Source: Methylophaga sp. (GTDB lineage: Bacteria; Pseudomonadota; Gammaproteobacteria; Nitrosococcales; Methylophagaceae). Taken from it: a stretch of DNA of 48,483 nucleotides. Each line of letters begins with the position of its first letter. The stretch's first letter is position 1. The notes below the pieces were generated by a model. That model did not search any database. It saw nothing but the letters and a program-made list of their open reading frames with translations, and had not been told where the DNA came from. Shown piece by piece: positions 46,531 to 48,483 of this stretch. The stretch spans positions 1 through 48,483 of the forward strand of contig JASBUF010000088.1 in assembly GCA_030148085.1 (NCBI GenBank), written 5' to 3'. The translations under genes were made by a program, and so were the position numbers.

Positions 46531-47139
46531 ATGTTGACTGAACGTGAACAAGATACGCTGGAATTTATTCGTGCTTATGTTGCTGAACATGGACGTTCAC
46601 CTTTGGTCTCGGAAATCGCCAATGGGCTTGGATTACGCTCGCAGGGGACGACCCACCGTTATATTCAGGCGTTGGTGGATGCGGGTTTATTGGAGCGTCA
46701 TGTCGGTCGTACGCGTGGGCTGCGTCTGACAGAGCAAGCAGAACCGGAAGCTATGGGTCCTTTGACCCTACCGGTCATGGGGAAAATTGCTGCCGGACGT
46801 CTGATTGAAGCTGTGGCGGATGAGTCGGAAATTGATCTGGGCGATATGTTCACCGGCAAAGGCCGCTTTGTGCTCAAGGTGAATGGTGACTCAATGATTG
46901 ATAAAGCCATCATGTCCGGCGATTACGTCGTCGTCCAGTCGCAGTCGACTGCCCGTCATGGCGACATTGTGGTGGCACTGGTCGATGGGTTTGATGCCAC
47001 ACTAAAAACATTGCTATTAAACAATGATGGTACCGTCACCCTGATGCCTGCCAATGTGAATTACGAGCCGGTTACCTTACCGGCAGCACGTGTCCGCATT
47101 CAGGGGGTGGTTGTAGGGCAACTGCGAACTTATCCATAA
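46531..47139 (+). CDS. lexA: LexA-family SOS repressor
   Basis: Self-cleaving repressor of 202 residues, the same length as E. coli LexA. An N-terminal winged helix-turn-helix (about 1-68) is followed by the S24 peptidase domain with the cleavage bond A88-G89 (KIAAGRL), catalytic S121 (NGDSMID) and K159 (ATLKTLL), all at the expected spacing. The recognition helix (RSQGTTHRYIQAL) differs clearly from the E. coli one (RSPNAAEEHLKAL), so the operator may differ too. I prefer the ATG at 46531 because it lies seven bases after AGAGGA; the ATG at 46528 is the alternative. Two bases separate it from the polymerase gene, suggesting an SOS-type two-gene operon. Confidence 0.88.
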   Translation: MLTEREQDTLEFIRAYVAEHGRSPLVSEIANGLGLRSQGTTHRYIQALVDAGLLERHVGRTRGLRLTEQAEPEAMGPLTLPVMGKIAAGRLIEAVADESEIDLGDMFTGKGRFVLKVNGDSMIDKAIMSGDYVVVQSQSTARHGDIVVALVDGFDATLKTLLLNNDGTVTLMPANVNYEPVTLPAARVRIQGVVVGQLRTYP

Positions 47140-47141
47140 AC

Positions 47142-48365
47142 GTGGCTGAACTGCACTGGCCAAGAATGATCGCGCTGATCGACATGGATTGTTTTTTTGC
47201 CCAGATTGAGCAACACGACAATCCTGATTGGCGAGAGACTCCAGTGGCTGTGACCAATGGAGAGCTGGGTTCGACGATTATCACCTCATCCTATGAAGCA
47301 CGTGCATTCGGCATACATACAGGGATGCGGTTAAAACAAGCGCGTCAGTTATGTCCGGCACTGATTCAGGCACCATCGAGGCCTTACCGTTATGCAGCGG
47401 TATCGAGCCGGATTATGGAAGCCTTGGTCGACATCACGCCAGATGTGGAAGTATTCAGTGTTGATGAAGCCTTTCTGGATTTGAGTCGCTGTCAGCAACT
47501 ATATCAAGGTGCATGGGATATTGGAGAGCAGATTAAGCGTAAAGTGTTCAGTGTTTCCGGCTTGAAGTGTAGCGTTGGTATTAGCGGTGATAAAACCACC
47601 GCCAAGTTTGCAGCCAAAAAGGGTAAGCCGGATGGACTCAAGATAATTCACCCTGAACAGGCGGAACAGGTTTTGGCGCCCGAGCTGGTGACCGAATTAA
47701 GCGGCATTAATAAAGGTATCGGCAGCTTTCTAGCACGTTACGGCATCATCTGTTGTGGTGATATGAAACGGGTACCGATGAGTTTGCTGGCAAAACGGTT
47801 TGGTAATCTGGGCAGGCGGATTTGGTTGATGGCACAGGGACAGGATCCTGAACCGCTGCAGTTTAACGTTAAAGCTCCGAAAACTATTGGCCATGGCAAA
47901 GTCATGCCGCCACAGACCCGTGATAAAACAGTTATCTTGACGTATTTCCAGCATATGTCAGAAAAGGTTGCGGCGCGAATGCGTTGTTTTCATTACCAGG
48001 CAGATGCATTTTTCATCGGATTAAAAACGCAACAGGGGTGGCTGAAAACCAAGGCGAGTCCCGGCTTTTATACTGATGACGGCAAAGTGATATATCAGTT
48101 GTGTGTTCGTTTTTTCGATTATTACTGGCAAGGTCAGGGCGTATGGCAAGTACAGGTGACCGCATTGTCGCCCCGACAGGGGAAGCAACTGGATTTTTTC
48201 AGTGAAGAAAATCCTCAGCGAGAGCACATCAACCTTGCTATGGATAAGGTCAATCAACGTTATGGTGAATTTACCTTGGCACCAGCACGTTTATTAGACA
48301 AATCTAAAATGCCGAATGTGATTGCGCCTGCCTGGAAGCCAACAGGGCATAGGAAAACAATCTGA
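47142..48365 (+). CDS. Y-family translesion DNA polymerase (DinB-like)
   Basis: Error-prone polymerase of 407 residues. The palm motifs are intact: ALIDMDCFFA (D14, D16) and FSVDEAFLDL (D108, E109). A helix-hairpin-helix region (KKGKPDGLKII to LSGINKGIGSFLARYG) and little-finger domain follow. QLDFF at 349-353 fits the beta-clamp binding motif QLxLF. It resembles DinB more than UmuC but is divergent from E. coli Pol IV, so I give no symbol. The GTG at 47142 is chosen because it directly follows the lexA stop; the ATG at 47166 (MIALIDMD) is equally possible, and neither has a good ribosome binding site. Co-transcription with lexA implies DNA-damage control. Confidence 0.85.
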   Translation: MAELHWPRMIALIDMDCFFAQIEQHDNPDWRETPVAVTNGELGSTIITSSYEARAFGIHTGMRLKQARQLCPALIQAPSRPYRYAAVSSRIMEALVDITPDVEVFSVDEAFLDLSRCQQLYQGAWDIGEQIKRKVFSVSGLKCSVGISGDKTTAKFAAKKGKPDGLKIIHPEQAEQVLAPELVTELSGINKGIGSFLARYGIICCGDMKRVPMSLLAKRFGNLGRRIWLMAQGQDPEPLQFNVKAPKTIGHGKVMPPQTRDKTVILTYFQHMSEKVAARMRCFHYQADAFFIGLKTQQGWLKTKASPGFYTDDGKVIYQLCVRFFDYYWQGQGVWQVQVTALSPRQGKQLDFFSEENPQREHINLAMDKVNQRYGEFTLAPARLLDKSKMPNVIAPAWKPTGHRKTI

Positions 48366-48395
48366 CAGGTTGAGGGGATATTTAGCTAGAAAATA

Positions 48396-48429
48396 AAAAA
48401 GGCTTGGTGGAAAACCACCAAGCCTTTTT
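48396..48429. terminator. Bidirectional rho-independent terminator
   Basis: GGCTTGGTGG (48401-48410) pairs with CCACCAAGCC (48415-48424), loop AAAA, with A and T tracts on the two sides. It ends the polymerase operon on plus and the tRNA-Thr transcript on minus. Confidence 0.94.
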
Positions 48430-48437
48430 CGTATTCA

Positions 48438-48483
48438 TGGAGCCGGAGATAGGACTTGAACCTACGACCCGCTGATTACAAAT
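48438..48483 (-). tRNA. tRNA-Thr (UGU), 3' part only
   Basis: Read on the minus strand: last base of the 5' anticodon stem, loop TTTGTAA with anticodon TGT at 34-36, stem TCAGC, variable loop, T arm GTAGG-TTCAAGT-CCTAT, acceptor strand CTCCGGC, discriminator T and an encoded CCA. The gene continues beyond the window end. Anticodon UGU reads threonine codons. Confidence 0.9.

Noticed and set aside
44244-48483. Mobile island at the tRNA-Thr gene
   Set aside because: No integrase, direct repeat of the tRNA end or clear change of base composition is visible; the tRNA is only partly in the window.

Overview
The window is ordinary, densely coded bacterial chromosome of about 50% GC. Gene content and order point to an aerobic or microaerobic gammaproteobacterium: nadB divergent from rpoE-rseABC-mucD, lepA-lepB-DUF4845-rnc-era-recO-pdxJ-acpS, PP0621-pilS-pilR, sucCD-nadE-glnB and ccoGHIS. 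The overall impression is Methylophaga or a related Thiotrichales lineage, but I cannot test that here. There is no phage, insertion sequence, rRNA operon or CRISPR array.

Layout. 1-4381: cbb3 oxidase maturation operon ccoG(partial)-ccoH-ccoI-ccoS. 4436-7693: membrane GGDEF/EAL sensor. 7683-9748 (minus): pip-dtd-unknown membrane protein. 9945-13978: sucC-sucD-nadE-glnB. 14018-16489: envelope genes (bamD, an L,D-transpeptidase, an alanine-zipper lipoprotein). 16735-19432: suhB and typA. 19500-22689: PP0621-like protein and pilSR. 22686-25732: ygfZ, ygfX, nadB. 25860-29822: sigma-E operon rpoE-rseA-rseB-rseC-mucD. 29911-30120: decayed response-regulator gene. 30118-31467 (minus): MATE transporter. 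31731-39011: lepA to cysM. 39014-41715: ydbH/ydbL-type pair. 41800-44243: rlmD and an AlkC-type DNA glycosylase. 44244-46245 (minus): SulP transporter followed by two genes for 35-residue membrane proteins. 46531-48365: LexA-family repressor and Y-family polymerase. 48438-48483 (minus): 3' part of tRNA-Thr(UGU).

How the genes work together. Several modules centre on the cell envelope: the sigma-E stress circuit with its anti-sigma factors and protease, BamD for outer-membrane protein assembly, an L,D-transpeptidase plus a small lipoprotein, and an AsmA-like YdbH/YdbL pair. The ccoGHIS genes serve low-oxygen respiration. The second 35-residue protein at 44244-44351 appears to be driven by a class II FNR-type promoter, which may tie it to the same oxygen response. 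The most interesting spots are the two paralogous micro-genes next to sulP, the dead OmpR-type regulator at 29911-30120, the lipoprotein form of YdbL with no separate YnbE, the YgfX gene without its usual SdhE partner, and the LexA-variant/polymerase operon.
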